Of a stretch of DNA of 6,883 nucleotides, positions 1 through 6,772 are shown piece after piece. Below the pieces are notes generated by a model that was not told the origin of the DNA, made no database searches, and saw nothing but the letters and a program-made list of their open reading frames with translations. Source of the DNA: Actinomycetales bacterium (GTDB lineage: Bacteria > Actinomycetota > Actinomycetes > Mycobacteriales > Mycobacteriaceae); NCBI GenBank assembly GCA_012838715.1, contig DUOR01000350.1:1-6883 (forward strand). Reading direction: 5' to 3'. Each line of letters starts with the position of its first letter. Within the stretch, counting starts at the first letter, position 1. The position numbers were made by a program, and so were the translations under genes.

Positions 1-192
1 ATCGCCCGCCCCGGCATCCCCGCCGTCCCCGTGATCGGGCCGGGCGAGGGCTACGACCGGCATCGTCGGGGCCACGTTCCAGCGCTGCCCCGGCAGGTGG
101 CCGTCGGCGGCGACGGGCGCCAGGCCGGGCACGTCGGAAAGCGCGTCCCGGAGGTCGTCGCCGACGGTGAAGGTCACGAATCGTCCGCACAT
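1..192 (-). CDS. SRAP-family (YedK/HMCES-like) abasic-site processing protein, N-terminal part
   Basis: Leftward gene cut by the left window edge; 64 residues are visible. The protein begins MCGRF, the SRAP hallmark: after removal of Met, Cys2 becomes the N-terminal nucleophile that forms a covalent thiazolidine link with abasic sites in single-stranded DNA. A second SRAP signature, RWNVAPT (residues 37-43), supplies the conserved Asn39 of the active site. Family knowledge: these proteins protect abasic sites at replication forks, and bacterial genes often sit near SOS functions. The start at 192 is chosen because Cys must be residue 2; an in-frame ATG at 201 would add three residues (MEG) and bury the Cys. 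GGAGGG lies 1 nt upstream of the chosen ATG, unusually close. The gene is divergent from aroA, as Rv3226c is in M. tuberculosis. The rest of the protein is outside the window. Confidence 0.9.
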   Translation of the reverse strand, partial: MCGRFVTFTVGDDLRDALSDVPGLAPVAADGHLPGQRWNVAPTMPVVALARPDHGDGGDAGAGD

Positions 193-243
193 GCCCTCCA
201 TGGTTTCACCCGCCCGCGACCTTCCGCCCGAGTTTGGGGGATG

Positions 244-267
244 ATGGGGGACGTGAAATCCCCCCAT
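244..267 (+). other. Inverted repeat over the aroA start region
   Basis: ATGGGGG at 244-250 is the reverse complement of CCCCCAT at 261-267, giving a 7-bp G/C-rich stem with a 10-nt loop. ATG 244 lies inside the left arm and the alternative GTG start (253) lies in the loop. In RNA this could limit initiation at the ATG or expose the GTG. The effect is inferred; only the repeat is seen. Confidence 0.4.
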
Positions 268-1608
268 GAGTTCTGGCCAGCACCCGCCGCCGACGGACCG
301 GTGACCGCGACGGTCACCGTCGGCGGGTCCAAATCGATCACCAACCGCGCGCTGATTCTGGCGGCGCTGTCGTCGACGCCGTCGGTCATCGAGGGCGCCC
401 TGCGGTCGCGCGACACCGACCTGATGATCTCCGCCCTCGAAGCGATGGGCGTGGAGATCCGCACCGGCTCCAGCTACTCCGGCGCCCCGAACCGCACGCT
501 GCGGGTCACCCCGCACCCGTTGACCGGCGGTTCCGTCAGCTGCGGTCTCGCGGGCACGGTCATGCGTTTCGTGCCGCCGGTCGCGGTCACCGCGTCCGGC
601 ACCGTCTTCTTCGACGGCGACCCGGAGGCCCGCATCCGGCCCATGGGGGCCGTGCTCGACGCGCTGCGCGACCTGGGGGCCCGCATCGACGGCGACACCC
701 TGCCCTTCAACGTCCACCCGGCGCCGGGGATCGGTGGCGTGGTGCACGTGAACTCGGAGGCGTCCTCGCAGTTCATTTCGGGCCTGCTGCTGGCCGGCGC
801 CCGCTACCCCAAGGGGCTGACCATCAAGCCGCTGGGCGAGGTGCCGTCGCGCCCGCACATCGACATGACCGTCGCCATGCTCCGCGAGGCCGGCGTCGAC
901 GTCCGCGAGGACACCCCCGAAAACGGCGGCGCCTTCCACGTCAGGAGCGGCGAAATCCGCGGCCGCACCTGGCACGTCGAACCCGACCTGTCCAACGCCA
1001 CCCCGTTCCTGGCGGCCGCGGCCGTGTCCGGCGGCCGCGTGACCGTCGCCGACTGGCCCGCCGAGACCACCCAGCCCGGCGACCGCATCCGCCCCATCCT
1101 CGAGCAGATGGGCTGCACCATCACGATGACCCCGCGCGGCAAGGTCTTCGACCTCACCGTCGAGGGCCCCGATTCCCTGCGTGGCGTGAACCTCGACATG
1201 GGCGACATCGGCGAGCTCACCCCCACCGTCGCGGCGCTGGCCGCGCTTGCCGACGGCCCCTCCGAGCTCACGGGCATCGCGCACCTGCGGGGCCACGAGA
1301 CGAACCGGTTGGCGGCGCTCGTCACCGAGATCAACCGCCTCGGCGGCAACGCGGAGGAGCTGGAGGACGGCATCCGCATCACCCCGGCCCCGCTGACCGG
1401 CGGCGACTGGATGTCCTACGAGGACCACCGCATGGCCACCGCCGGCGCCATCATCGGCCTGAAGGTCCCCGGCACCCGGGTGGAGAACATCGCCACCACC
1501 GGCAAGACCATGCCGGACTTCGACATCCGCTGGTCCGAGATGCTCGGCCTGCGGATCGCCGACGACGTCACCGACGATGACGACGATGACGAGGAGATCG
1601 AACCCTGA
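244..1608 (+). CDS. aroA: 3-phosphoshikimate 1-carboxyvinyltransferase (EPSP synthase)
   Basis: Sixth step of the shikimate pathway: transfers enolpyruvyl from PEP to shikimate-3-phosphate in the cytoplasm on the way to chorismate. Length is about 454 aa, normal for the family. Numbered from ATG 244, signatures in order are GGSKSITNR with Lys30/Ser31 (substrate binding), [28 protein letters not shown], the catalytic acid region [10 protein letters not shown] (Glu324 at the place of E. coli Asp313, an actinobacterial pattern), HETNR (Glu352), YEDHRM (His395, Arg396) and [10 protein letters not shown] (Lys421). Start choice is uncertain: in-frame ATG 241, ATG 244 and GTG 253 all precede the conserved FWPAP segment, and none has an ideal ribosome site. 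The protein ends in an unusual acidic tail, six Asp then Glu-Glu, absent from the core fold. The Glu-Glu codons double as the probable Shine-Dalgarno of rsgA. First gene of aroA-rsgA-clc. Confidence 0.96.
   Translation: MGDVKSPHEFWPAPAADGPVTATVTVGGSKSITNRALILAALSSTPSVIEGALRSRDTDLMISALEAMGVEIRTGSSYSGAPNRTLRVTPHPLTGGSVSCGLAGTVMRFVPPVAVTASGTVFFDGDPEARIRPMGAVLDALRDLGARIDGDTLPFNVHPAPGIGGVVHVNSEASSQFISGLLLAGARYPKGLTIKPLGEVPSRPHIDMTVAMLREAGVDVREDTPENGGAFHVRSGEIRGRTWHVEPDLSNATPFLAAAAVSGGRVTVADWPAETTQPGDRIRPILEQMGCTITMTPRGKVFDLTVEGPDSLRGVNLDMGDIGELTPTVAALAALADGPSELTGIAHLRGHETNRLAALVTEINRLGGNAEELEDGIRITPAPLTGGDWMSYEDHRMATAGAIIGLKVPGTRVENIATTGKTMPDFDIRWSEMLGLRIADDVTDDDDDDEEIEP
1591..1596 (+). promoter_or_regulatory. 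Ribosome binding site for rsgA inside the aroA tail
   Basis: GAGGAG lies in the last codons of aroA, 8 nt before the CTG at 1605. Its quality and spacing decide the rsgA start: no other strong purine-rich site sits correctly before the only in-frame canonical start, GTG 1716. The same six bases encode Glu-Glu of the AroA acidic tail. Confidence 0.6.
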
Positions 1609-2651
1609 GCCGATACCGCCAATGGGACGAGTCCGACGTCCGGGTCCGCCCGGGCCGCGGCTCCCGTCCCCGCACCAAGGACCGCCCGAAGCACCGGGAC
1701 GCCAAATGGGGCCGAGTGATCACCAAGGACCGCGGCCGCTGGGGCGTCGTCCTCGACGAGGATGAATCGTCGGCGCACGTCGTCGACGGCGCCGTCGCGG
1801 GCGTCGTGGTCACCTGCATGCGCGCCCGCGAAATGGGCCGCACCGCCATCGAGGTCGGCGATCGCGTCGGCGTCGTCGGCGACACCTCCGGCGACGAGGG
1901 CACGCTGGCGCGCATCGTGAAGCTGGAGGACCGCGGCAGCGTCCTGCGCCGCACCGCCGACGACAACGACCCCTTCGAGCGCATCGTCGTGGCCAACGCG
2001 GAACTGCTGCTCATCGTCGTCGCCGTGGCCGACCCGCCCCCGCGCACCGGCTTCGTGGAACGCGCGCTCGTCGCCGCCTTCGCCGGCGGCGTCCGGCCGG
2101 TCCTGTGCCTGACCAAATCCGACCTGACCGACCCCGCGGAGTTCGCCGCCGAGTTCGCGGCCCTGGAAATCCCCGTGGAAATCTGCGGCGTCGACGACGA
2201 CATCGAACCGCTCCTCGACCGAATCTGCGGCAAAGTCTCCGCCCTGATCGGCCACTCCGGCGTCGGCAAGTCCACCCTGGTCAACCGGCTCGTGCCCGGC
2301 GCGGACCGCGCGACCGGGGTGGTCAGCGGCGTCGGCAAGGGCCGGCACACGTCCACCCAGTCGGTGGCGCTGCCGCTGCCCGGCGGCGGCTGGGTCATCG
2401 ACACCCCCGGCATCCGCTCCTTCGGCCTGGCCCACGTCACCCCGGACACGGTGCTCGCCGTCTTCGACGACCTCTCCGCGGCCATCGAGGACTGCCCCCG
2501 CGGCTGCACCCACCTCGGCCCGCCCGCCGACCCCGAGTGCGCCCTGGACAAGCTCGAGGGCGCCTCGCACCGCCGCGCCATGGCCGTGCGCACCCTGCTC
2601 ACCGCGCTGCAGGACAACGAGGACTGGGAACTCGACATTGACCGGGACTGA
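1605..2651 (+). CDS. rsgA: Small ribosomal subunit biogenesis GTPase RsgA
   Basis: Circularly permuted GTPase that acts in late 30S subunit maturation. With a CTG start at 1605 it is 348 aa. Motifs in permuted order are G4 TKSD (170-173), G1/P-loop GHSGVGKS (216-223), a GRHTST switch (about 246-251) and G3 DTPG (266-269). The C-terminal zinc module is C297-x3-C301-x-H303-x8-C312. The N-terminal OB-fold occupies roughly residues 38-115. Start reasoning: the frame is open and clearly coding upstream of GTG 1716, giving [19 protein letters not shown], a basic block conserved at the N-terminus of actinobacterial RsgA. An in-frame stop at 1587-1589 leaves no ATG, GTG or TTG, so CTG 1605, 8 nt after GAGGAG and overlapping the aroA stop as CTGA, is the best start. 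Beginning at GTG 1716 would give 311 aa and lose the block. Translationally coupled to aroA; clc follows after 6 bp. Confidence 0.93.
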   Translation: MSRYRQWDESDVRVRPGRGSRPRTKDRPKHRDAKWGRVITKDRGRWGVVLDEDESSAHVVDGAVAGVVVTCMRAREMGRTAIEVGDRVGVVGDTSGDEGTLARIVKLEDRGSVLRRTADDNDPFERIVVANAELLLIVVAVADPPPRTGFVERALVAAFAGGVRPVLCLTKSDLTDPAEFAAEFAALEIPVEICGVDDDIEPLLDRICGKVSALIGHSGVGKSTLVNRLVPGADRATGVVSGVGKGRHTSTQSVALPLPGGGWVIDTPGIRSFGLAHVTPDTVLAVFDDLSAAIEDCPRGCTHLGPPADPECALDKLEGASHRRAMAVRTLLTALQDNEDWELDIDRD

Positions 2652-2657
2652 CGGCGC

Positions 2658-4019
2658 GTGAACGAGGGGACGGCGGGACGCCGCGGCGGGGGCGCGGACA
2701 CCGACCGGCCGATCACCATCGGCGGGCACGGCGGCGTCCCCGGGCTGCTGCGGCTGTGCTTCTGGACGCTCATCGTCGGCATCGCCACCGGCCTGTTCGC
2801 CGCCCTGCTGGTCGTGCAGCTGCACGCCATCGAACGGCTCGTGTTCGGCGCCCACGAAGGCGAAACCGTCATGTTCACCGACGGCACCTCGGGGCTGCAG
2901 CGATTCACCGGCATCACCGTCGCCGGCCTCATCGCCGGCGTCGCCTGGTACCTGGTGCGCAGGCTCGGCCGCCCCATCCGCTCCGTCGAGGAAGGCATGG
3001 AGGGCCGGCGGATGCCGGTCCTGGAAACCCTGGTCAACGTGTTCCTGCAGATGGGAACCGTCGCCGCCGGTGCGTCGATAGGCAGGGAGAACGCGCCCCG
3101 CGAAGCCGGCGCGATGATGGCGTCCCAGCTCGCGTCGAGGTTGGGCATCGACCGGGGCACGACCCGCGTGCTCGTCGCCGCCGCGGCCGGCGCCGGACTC
3201 GGCGCGATTTACCACATCCCCCTGGCCGGGGCCGTCTTCGCGATGGAAATCCTGCTGGCCACCATCACCGTCCGATCCGTCATGATCGTGCTGGCCTGCT
3301 CGGCCGTGGCCACCACCACCGCCGGCGTCGTCGTCGGCGACCAGCCGCTGTACTCGACGGTGACGCTGACCGAGGGCCTGGGCAACCTGGGCCTGTCGCT
3401 GGTGCTCGGCGTCCTGGCCGGTGCCGTCGGCCTCGGCTTCCGGCACCTGGCCTCCCGCTCCGAGGCGACCGCGCCCCGTGGCACCGCCGTCCTGTGGCAG
3501 CTGCCCGTGTCCTTCGCGCTGGTCGGCGCCATCGCCTGGGGACTGCCCGAGGTGCTCGGCAACGGGCGCATGGCCGCGACCTCCGTCCTGGAGGCGGAGC
3601 CCGTGTGGACGTTCGCCGCGCTGCTGTTCGTCGGCAAGGCGGTGGCGGTGCTGCTGACGCTGCGCGGCGGCGCCGTCGGCGGCGTCCTGACCCCCGGCTT
3701 CGCCCTCGGCGCCCTGCTGGGTTATCTCGTGGGCGTGCTCATGGAGCCGTTCATCCCCGGGATCCCCCTGGCCAACTACGCGCTCATCGGCGCCGCCGCG
3801 TTCCTGAGCACCTCGATGTCCGCGCCGCTGTTCGCGCTCATCGTGACCGTCGAGTTCACCGGCCAGGACTCCTCCGCCTACCTGCCGCTGTTCCTGGCCT
3901 GCGCCACGGCGGCCCTGACCGGCCAGGTCATCAAGGCCGCGCTGAACTACCGCGGCCGCGTCATCATGCCCTGGTCGCGCAAACCCCAGACGCCCGCCGA
4001 CACCGGCGAGGATTCCTGA
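2658..4019 (+). CDS. CLC-family chloride channel/transporter
   Basis: Integral membrane anion transporter of the CLC (ClcA/EriC) family, 453 aa, with many hydrophobic helices from about residue 30 to 430 and no CBS domain after them. Family landmarks are GRENAP (142-147), where Glu144 is the gating external glutamate of the GREGP motif; PLAGAVFAME (188-197) of helix F-H; GGVLTPGFALG (341-351) matching the GxFxP helix-N region; and APLFALIVTVEFTG (389-402). The E. coli ClcA pair Glu202-Glu203 appears as Glu197-Ile198, so the internal proton glutamate seems to be missing. The canonical GSGIP serine motif is also not evident. A passive channel or a differently coupled exchanger is therefore possible, and substrate (chloride or another anion) is uncertain. 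The start is GTG, 6 nt after rsgA, with only a weak upstream purine run (GGGAC). It is probably expressed from the aroA-rsgA operon. It is the only gene without a counterpart in the matching M. tuberculosis block. Confidence 0.9.
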   Translation: MNEGTAGRRGGGADTDRPITIGGHGGVPGLLRLCFWTLIVGIATGLFAALLVVQLHAIERLVFGAHEGETVMFTDGTSGLQRFTGITVAGLIAGVAWYLVRRLGRPIRSVEEGMEGRRMPVLETLVNVFLQMGTVAAGASIGRENAPREAGAMMASQLASRLGIDRGTTRVLVAAAAGAGLGAIYHIPLAGAVFAMEILLATITVRSVMIVLACSAVATTTAGVVVGDQPLYSTVTLTEGLGNLGLSLVLGVLAGAVGLGFRHLASRSEATAPRGTAVLWQLPVSFALVGAIAWGLPEVLGNGRMAATSVLEAEPVWTFAALLFVGKAVAVLLTLRGGAVGGVLTPGFALGALLGYLVGVLMEPFIPGIPLANYALIGAAAFLSTSMSAPLFALIVTVEFTGQDSSAYLPLFLACATAALTGQVIKAALNYRGRVIMPWSRKPQTPADTGEDS

Positions 4020-4032
4020 CCCGGGCACGGGA

Positions 4033-4070
4033 AAACCCCGGCGGATTGCGGGTGCAATCCACCGGGGTTT
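4033..4070 (+). terminator. Strong hairpin after clc, probable terminator
   Basis: Arms AAACCCCGG (4033-4041) and CCGGGGTTT (4062-4070), plus inner arms GGATTGC (4043-4049) and GCAATCC (4054-4060), form a 17-position stem with one C/A mismatch (4042/4061) and loop GGGT. It begins 14 nt after the clc stop. Only three T follow on the plus strand, and the minus strand ends in four T, so it may stop transcription from both sides of this convergent junction. Confidence 0.75.
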
Positions 4071-4110
4071 CGCTGTTGCGGTGATCTCTCGGGCGCGGCG
4101 GGGCGAGCCT

Positions 4111-4178
4111 GGGAACGACCCCGGGGCAACCGCGGGAACGCACCAAGGGCGAACCCGGGAACGACCCCGGGAACGACC
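4111..4178. repeat. Short direct repeats GGGAACGACC between clc and the desaturase
   Basis: The decamer GGGAACGACC occurs exactly at 4111-4120, 4157-4166 and 4169-4178, the last two in a 12-bp period, with a partial copy (GGGAACG) at 4134-4140. Two CCCGGG blocks (4154-4159 and 4166-4171) can pair across a 6-nt loop directly after the leftward desaturase stop, so the array may act as a weak terminator or RNA 3' end for that gene. No T-run follows. Confidence 0.5.
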
Positions 4179-4180
4179 GT

Positions 4181-5566
4181 TTAGGCGCCGACCTGGGCTG
4201 CGGCGCGCTGGTTGTCCAGGGTGCGGGTCGAACGGCCGGTGTAGGCGGCGATGGCGTCCTTGACGCCGGGCCGCAGCTTCTTCAGCAGGCCCAGGCCGGT
4301 GCGCAGGCCGCGGCGCGGCGTGGTGGTGGCGTCGAGCTGCTGCTCCACCTGGGGGTACTTCACGAACGCCTTCTCGGAGCGGACCTCCGGCGCGTTGTCC
4401 GGGTCGGCGACGAGGAAACGGTCCGGGAGGGACAGCTTCAGGATGGTGCGCTGCACCTGCAGCAGCTGGCCCGGGAAGGAGCCGGTGTTGTACGGCAGGT
4501 CGTAGTCGCGGCAGATCTCCTTGACCTGCTTCGAAATCGCGGCCAGGCGGTTGGACGGCATGTCCGGGTACAGGTGGTGCTCGATCTGGTAGTTCAGGTT
4601 GCCGGACAGGACCGACAGGATGAAGCCGCCGTGGAAGTTGGCGGAACCGAGCATCTGGCGCAGGTACCACTCCGCCTTGTTCTCGTTCTTGTACTGGTCC
4701 TTGGTGAAGGTCTCGGCGTCGTCCGGGAAATGCCCGCAGAAGATGACGGCGTAGGCCCAGACGTTGCGGACCAGGTTCGCGACGGCGTTGCCCTTGGCCA
4801 CCTCGGCCCAGCGGGGGCCGGCGAGCAGCGGGAACAGGGCGTAGTCCTTGAGCAGCTGGCGGCCGCCCTTCTCCAGCACCTCGATGAACTGGGGCTTGGC
4901 CACCTCCCACTTCTTCTTGCCGGCGAAGACGGCGCCGAGCTCGACGTCGTAGAAGGCGACGGCCCACTGGAACAGCGACGCCAGGATGACGTTCTGGATC
5001 GGCTGGGTCAGGGTGACCGGGGTCCACTTCTTGTCGCGGGTGACGCGCAGGATGCCGTATCCCACGTCGTTGTCCATGCCCAGGACGTTGGTGTACTTGT
5101 GGTGCACGAAGTTGTGGGAGTGCTTCCAGCCGGAGGACGGGCAGGAGTTGTCCCACTCCCAGGTGGAGGAGTGGATTTCCGGGTCGTTCATCCAGTCCCA
5201 CTGGCCGTGCATGGTGTTGTGGCCGATTTCGAGGTTCTCCAGGACCTTGGCCAGGGAGAGGGTGGAGACGCCGGCCCACCAGAGGCCCTTGTGGGCGGGG
5301 GTGCGCAGGGAGCGCGGCAGCAGGCCGCCCTTGCGGGTCTTGTAGCCGGCCTTGTCCAGCGCCATGCCGATGGTCGGCAGGACGAGGAGGCCGCGGCCGG
5401 TGACCTCGAGGATGCGCTGCACGCGGATCAGGGTGCGGATGTAACGGGCGTCCTTCGGGCCGAGGGCGGCGCGGTGCTCTTCGGCGATGGCCTCGAAGCG
5501 GCGACCGATTTCGGCGACGTCTTCCTCGGACAGATGGGAATAGGCCTTGATGTCGGAAATAGCCAT
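4181..5566 (-). CDS. desA3: Membrane acyl-CoA desaturase, DesA3-like
   Basis: Membrane di-iron fatty acid desaturase, 461 aa. The three histidine boxes that bind the iron pair are HNTMH (116-120), HSHNFVHH (149-156) and QIEHH (327-331); GHF (278-280) adds a further conserved His. Hydrophobic stretches near 57-70, 94-110, 187-205 and 264-280 fit the membrane segments of the family. Known role of the M. tuberculosis homologue: Delta-9 desaturation of stearoyl-CoA to oleoyl-CoA, needing the oxidoreductase Rv3230c as electron donor. Here the Rv3230c-like gene lies immediately upstream in the same operon (45-bp gap), strongly supporting the same reaction. The ATG at 5566 is preceded by AAGGA (5577-5573) with 6-nt spacing. 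The first 40 residues and the charged region after about residue 380 flank the catalytic domain and are probably cytoplasmic. Exact chain length and double-bond position are inferred from homology. Confidence 0.93.
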   Translation of the reverse strand: MAISDIKAYSHLSEEDVAEIGRRFEAIAEEHRAALGPKDARYIRTLIRVQRILEVTGRGLLVLPTIGMALDKAGYKTRKGGLLPRSLRTPAHKGLWWAGVSTLSLAKVLENLEIGHNTMHGQWDWMNDPEIHSSTWEWDNSCPSSGWKHSHNFVHHKYTNVLGMDNDVGYGILRVTRDKKWTPVTLTQPIQNVILASLFQWAVAFYDVELGAVFAGKKKWEVAKPQFIEVLEKGGRQLLKDYALFPLLAGPRWAEVAKGNAVANLVRNVWAYAVIFCGHFPDDAETFTKDQYKNENKAEWYLRQMLGSANFHGGFILSVLSGNLNYQIEHHLYPDMPSNRLAAISKQVKEICRDYDLPYNTGSFPGQLLQVQRTILKLSLPDRFLVADPDNAPEVRSEKAFVKYPQVEQQLDATTTPRRGLRTGLGLLKKLRPGVKDAIAAYTGRSTRTLDNQRAAAQVGA

Positions 5567-5572
5567 GTTCGT

Positions 5573-5577
5573 TCCTT
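5573..5577 (-). promoter_or_regulatory. Ribosome binding site of the desaturase
   Basis: Read leftward this is AAGGA, 6 nt before the ATG at 5566. It allows independent re-initiation on the bicistronic mRNA after the reductase stop. Confidence 0.6.
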
Positions 5578-5611
5578 GAGTCTGTTGTTGCAGTCGGGTG
5601 TTCGGTCGGTT

Positions 5612-6652
5612 CTAGAGTTCGATTTCCACGTCGCCGGCGGGGACGCAGACGCAGGCGCGGAACCGCTCCCCCGCCTCGTGGGTCTCGCCGGTGCGCAGGT
5701 CGCGGGCGGTGCCGTCGGCAAGCTGCTGGGTGCAGGTGGCGCAAATGCCCATGCGGCAGCCGTAGGGCAGCTGCACGCCGATCTTCTCGCCGGCCTCGAG
5801 GATGGTGGTGGCGCCGTCGACCTCCACTTCACCGCGGCCGGGGAACTTGACGACGCCTCCCTGTGCGTCGGTGCTGCCCCGCTCGAGGGTGAAGCGTTCG
5901 GTGTGGACCTTCGGCAGGTTGGCCTCGAGCTCGTCGAGCATCTTCGACGGGCCGCAGGCGTAGATGGCGCGGTCGTCGAGGTCGGGGACGAGTTCCTTGA
6001 TTTCCTCGATGCTGAAGCGGCCGTCGATGCCGGTTTCGCGGACGGTGAGGTGGTAGCCGTCGTGCTCGGTGGTGAGTCGCTGCAGCTCCTCGCCGAACAG
6101 CAGGCCGTTGCGGTCGCGGACGGAATGCAGGTGGACGACGTCACCCCGGTAGTCGCGGGCGTCGAGGTCGCGGAGCATGGACATCACCGGGGTGATGCCG
6201 GAACCCGCGGTGATGAAGAGGATCTTCGGGGCGGGCGGTTCGGAGAGGTGGAAGTCGCCGGCCGGCGCCGCGAGGCGGACGATGGTGCCCGGGGTGGCGT
6301 GGGCGACGAGGTGCTGCGACAGGCGGCCCTGCTCCTGCGCCTTGACGGTCACGTGGAGCATGCCGTCGGCGGAACGCGGGGCGTTGGTCAGGGAGTAGGA
6401 GCGCCACACGAAGCGGCCGTCGACGCGGACGCCGATGCCGATGTACTGGCCCGCGCGGAAGTCCGCGGGCACGCCCCAGCCGGGCTTGATGACGAGTTCG
6501 ACGGCGTCGTCGGCGGGCCGGATGACCCTTTCGATCTGGCCGCGGAGCTCGCGCTTCGACCAGAGCGGGTTGACGAGCCGCGTGTAGTCGTCCGGCTGCA
6601 GCGGCGTGGACAGGAGTCGGAACGCGCTGCGGAGGCGGTTGCCCATGCTCAC
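5612..6652 (-). CDS. Ferredoxin reductase-like oxidoreductase (FAD, NAD(P)H, 2Fe-2S), desaturase partner
   Basis: 346-aa soluble electron-transfer protein of the FNR superfamily with a C-terminal plant-type ferredoxin domain, like M. tuberculosis Rv3230c. Order: an N-terminal extension (1-35); the FAD-binding barrel with RSYSLTNAP (84-92); the NAD(P)H-binding domain with GSGITPVMSML (150-160) and YACGPSKML (231-239); and the 2Fe-2S domain with Cys299-x4-Cys304-x2-Cys307 and Cys334. Cys336 is nearby, but Cys334 has the spacing to the following Pro expected of the fourth ligand. Electrons should pass from NAD(P)H through FAD and the cluster to the desaturase encoded just downstream. The start is GTG 6652: AAAGGGG (6667-6661) is 8 nt upstream of it but 14 nt from the alternative ATG at 6646. 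First gene of the operon, reading from the operator-rich region on the right. NADPH is preferred in the homologue; cofactor choice here is inferred. Confidence 0.93.
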   Translation of the reverse strand: MSMGNRLRSAFRLLSTPLQPDDYTRLVNPLWSKRELRGQIERVIRPADDAVELVIKPGWGVPADFRAGQYIGIGVRVDGRFVWRSYSLTNAPRSADGMLHVTVKAQEQGRLSQHLVAHATPGTIVRLAAPAGDFHLSEPPAPKILFITAGSGITPVMSMLRDLDARDYRGDVVHLHSVRDRNGLLFGEELQRLTTEHDGYHLTVRETGIDGRFSIEEIKELVPDLDDRAIYACGPSKMLDELEANLPKVHTERFTLERGSTDAQGGVVKFPGRGEVEVDGATTILEAGEKIGVQLPYGCRMGICATCTQQLADGTARDLRTGETHEAGERFRACVCVPAGDVEIEL

Positions 6653-6660
6653 TGGTTGTT

Positions 6661-6681
6661 CCCCTTTCCGTTGGTTAACGG
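6661..6681 (-). promoter_or_regulatory. Reductase ribosome binding site with adjacent dyad
   Basis: Leftward AAAGGGG (6667-6661) lies 8 nt before GTG 6652 and fixes that start. Directly upstream is an inverted repeat, CCGTT (6668-6672) and AACGG (6677-6681), with a 4-bp spacer. It touches the ribosome site and might modulate access to it; that role is inference. Confidence 0.5.
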
Positions 6682-6729
6682 GGTGGTGGCTACGGAACGT
6701 GCGGTCATCCGCCCTGGGTACCGGGAACG

Positions 6730-6746
6730 CCGGCGCGGTGCGCCGG
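6730..6746 (-). promoter_or_regulatory. Perfect hairpin in the presumed reductase leader RNA
   Basis: CCGGCGC (6730-6736) and GCGCCGG (6740-6746) form a fully G/C 7-bp stem with a 3-nt loop. If transcription starts near 6792, the hairpin lies mid-way in a leader of about 140 nt. No known riboswitch class is recognised. Confidence 0.4.
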
Positions 6747-6772
6747 TGCGGCCCACGGGATCGGCGGTGCCG

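Noticed and set aside
31..240. Upstream extension of the aroA frame to position 31
   Set aside because: The extension overlaps the SRAP gene on the other strand, whose MCGRF and RWNVAPT motifs show it is the real coding strand; EPSP synthases do not carry such an extension.
1568..3160. Leftward open frame (530 codons) opposite rsgA and clc
   Set aside because: Ser/Arg/Pro/Thr-rich composition is the mirror of the real codons; no motif and no start context.
1416..5744. Very long leftward open frame (1442 codons)
   Set aside because: It runs antisense or out of frame across aroA, rsgA, clc and the desaturase, has a low-complexity Arg/Gly/Pro/His-rich translation and no domain. This is typical of G+C-rich shadow frames.
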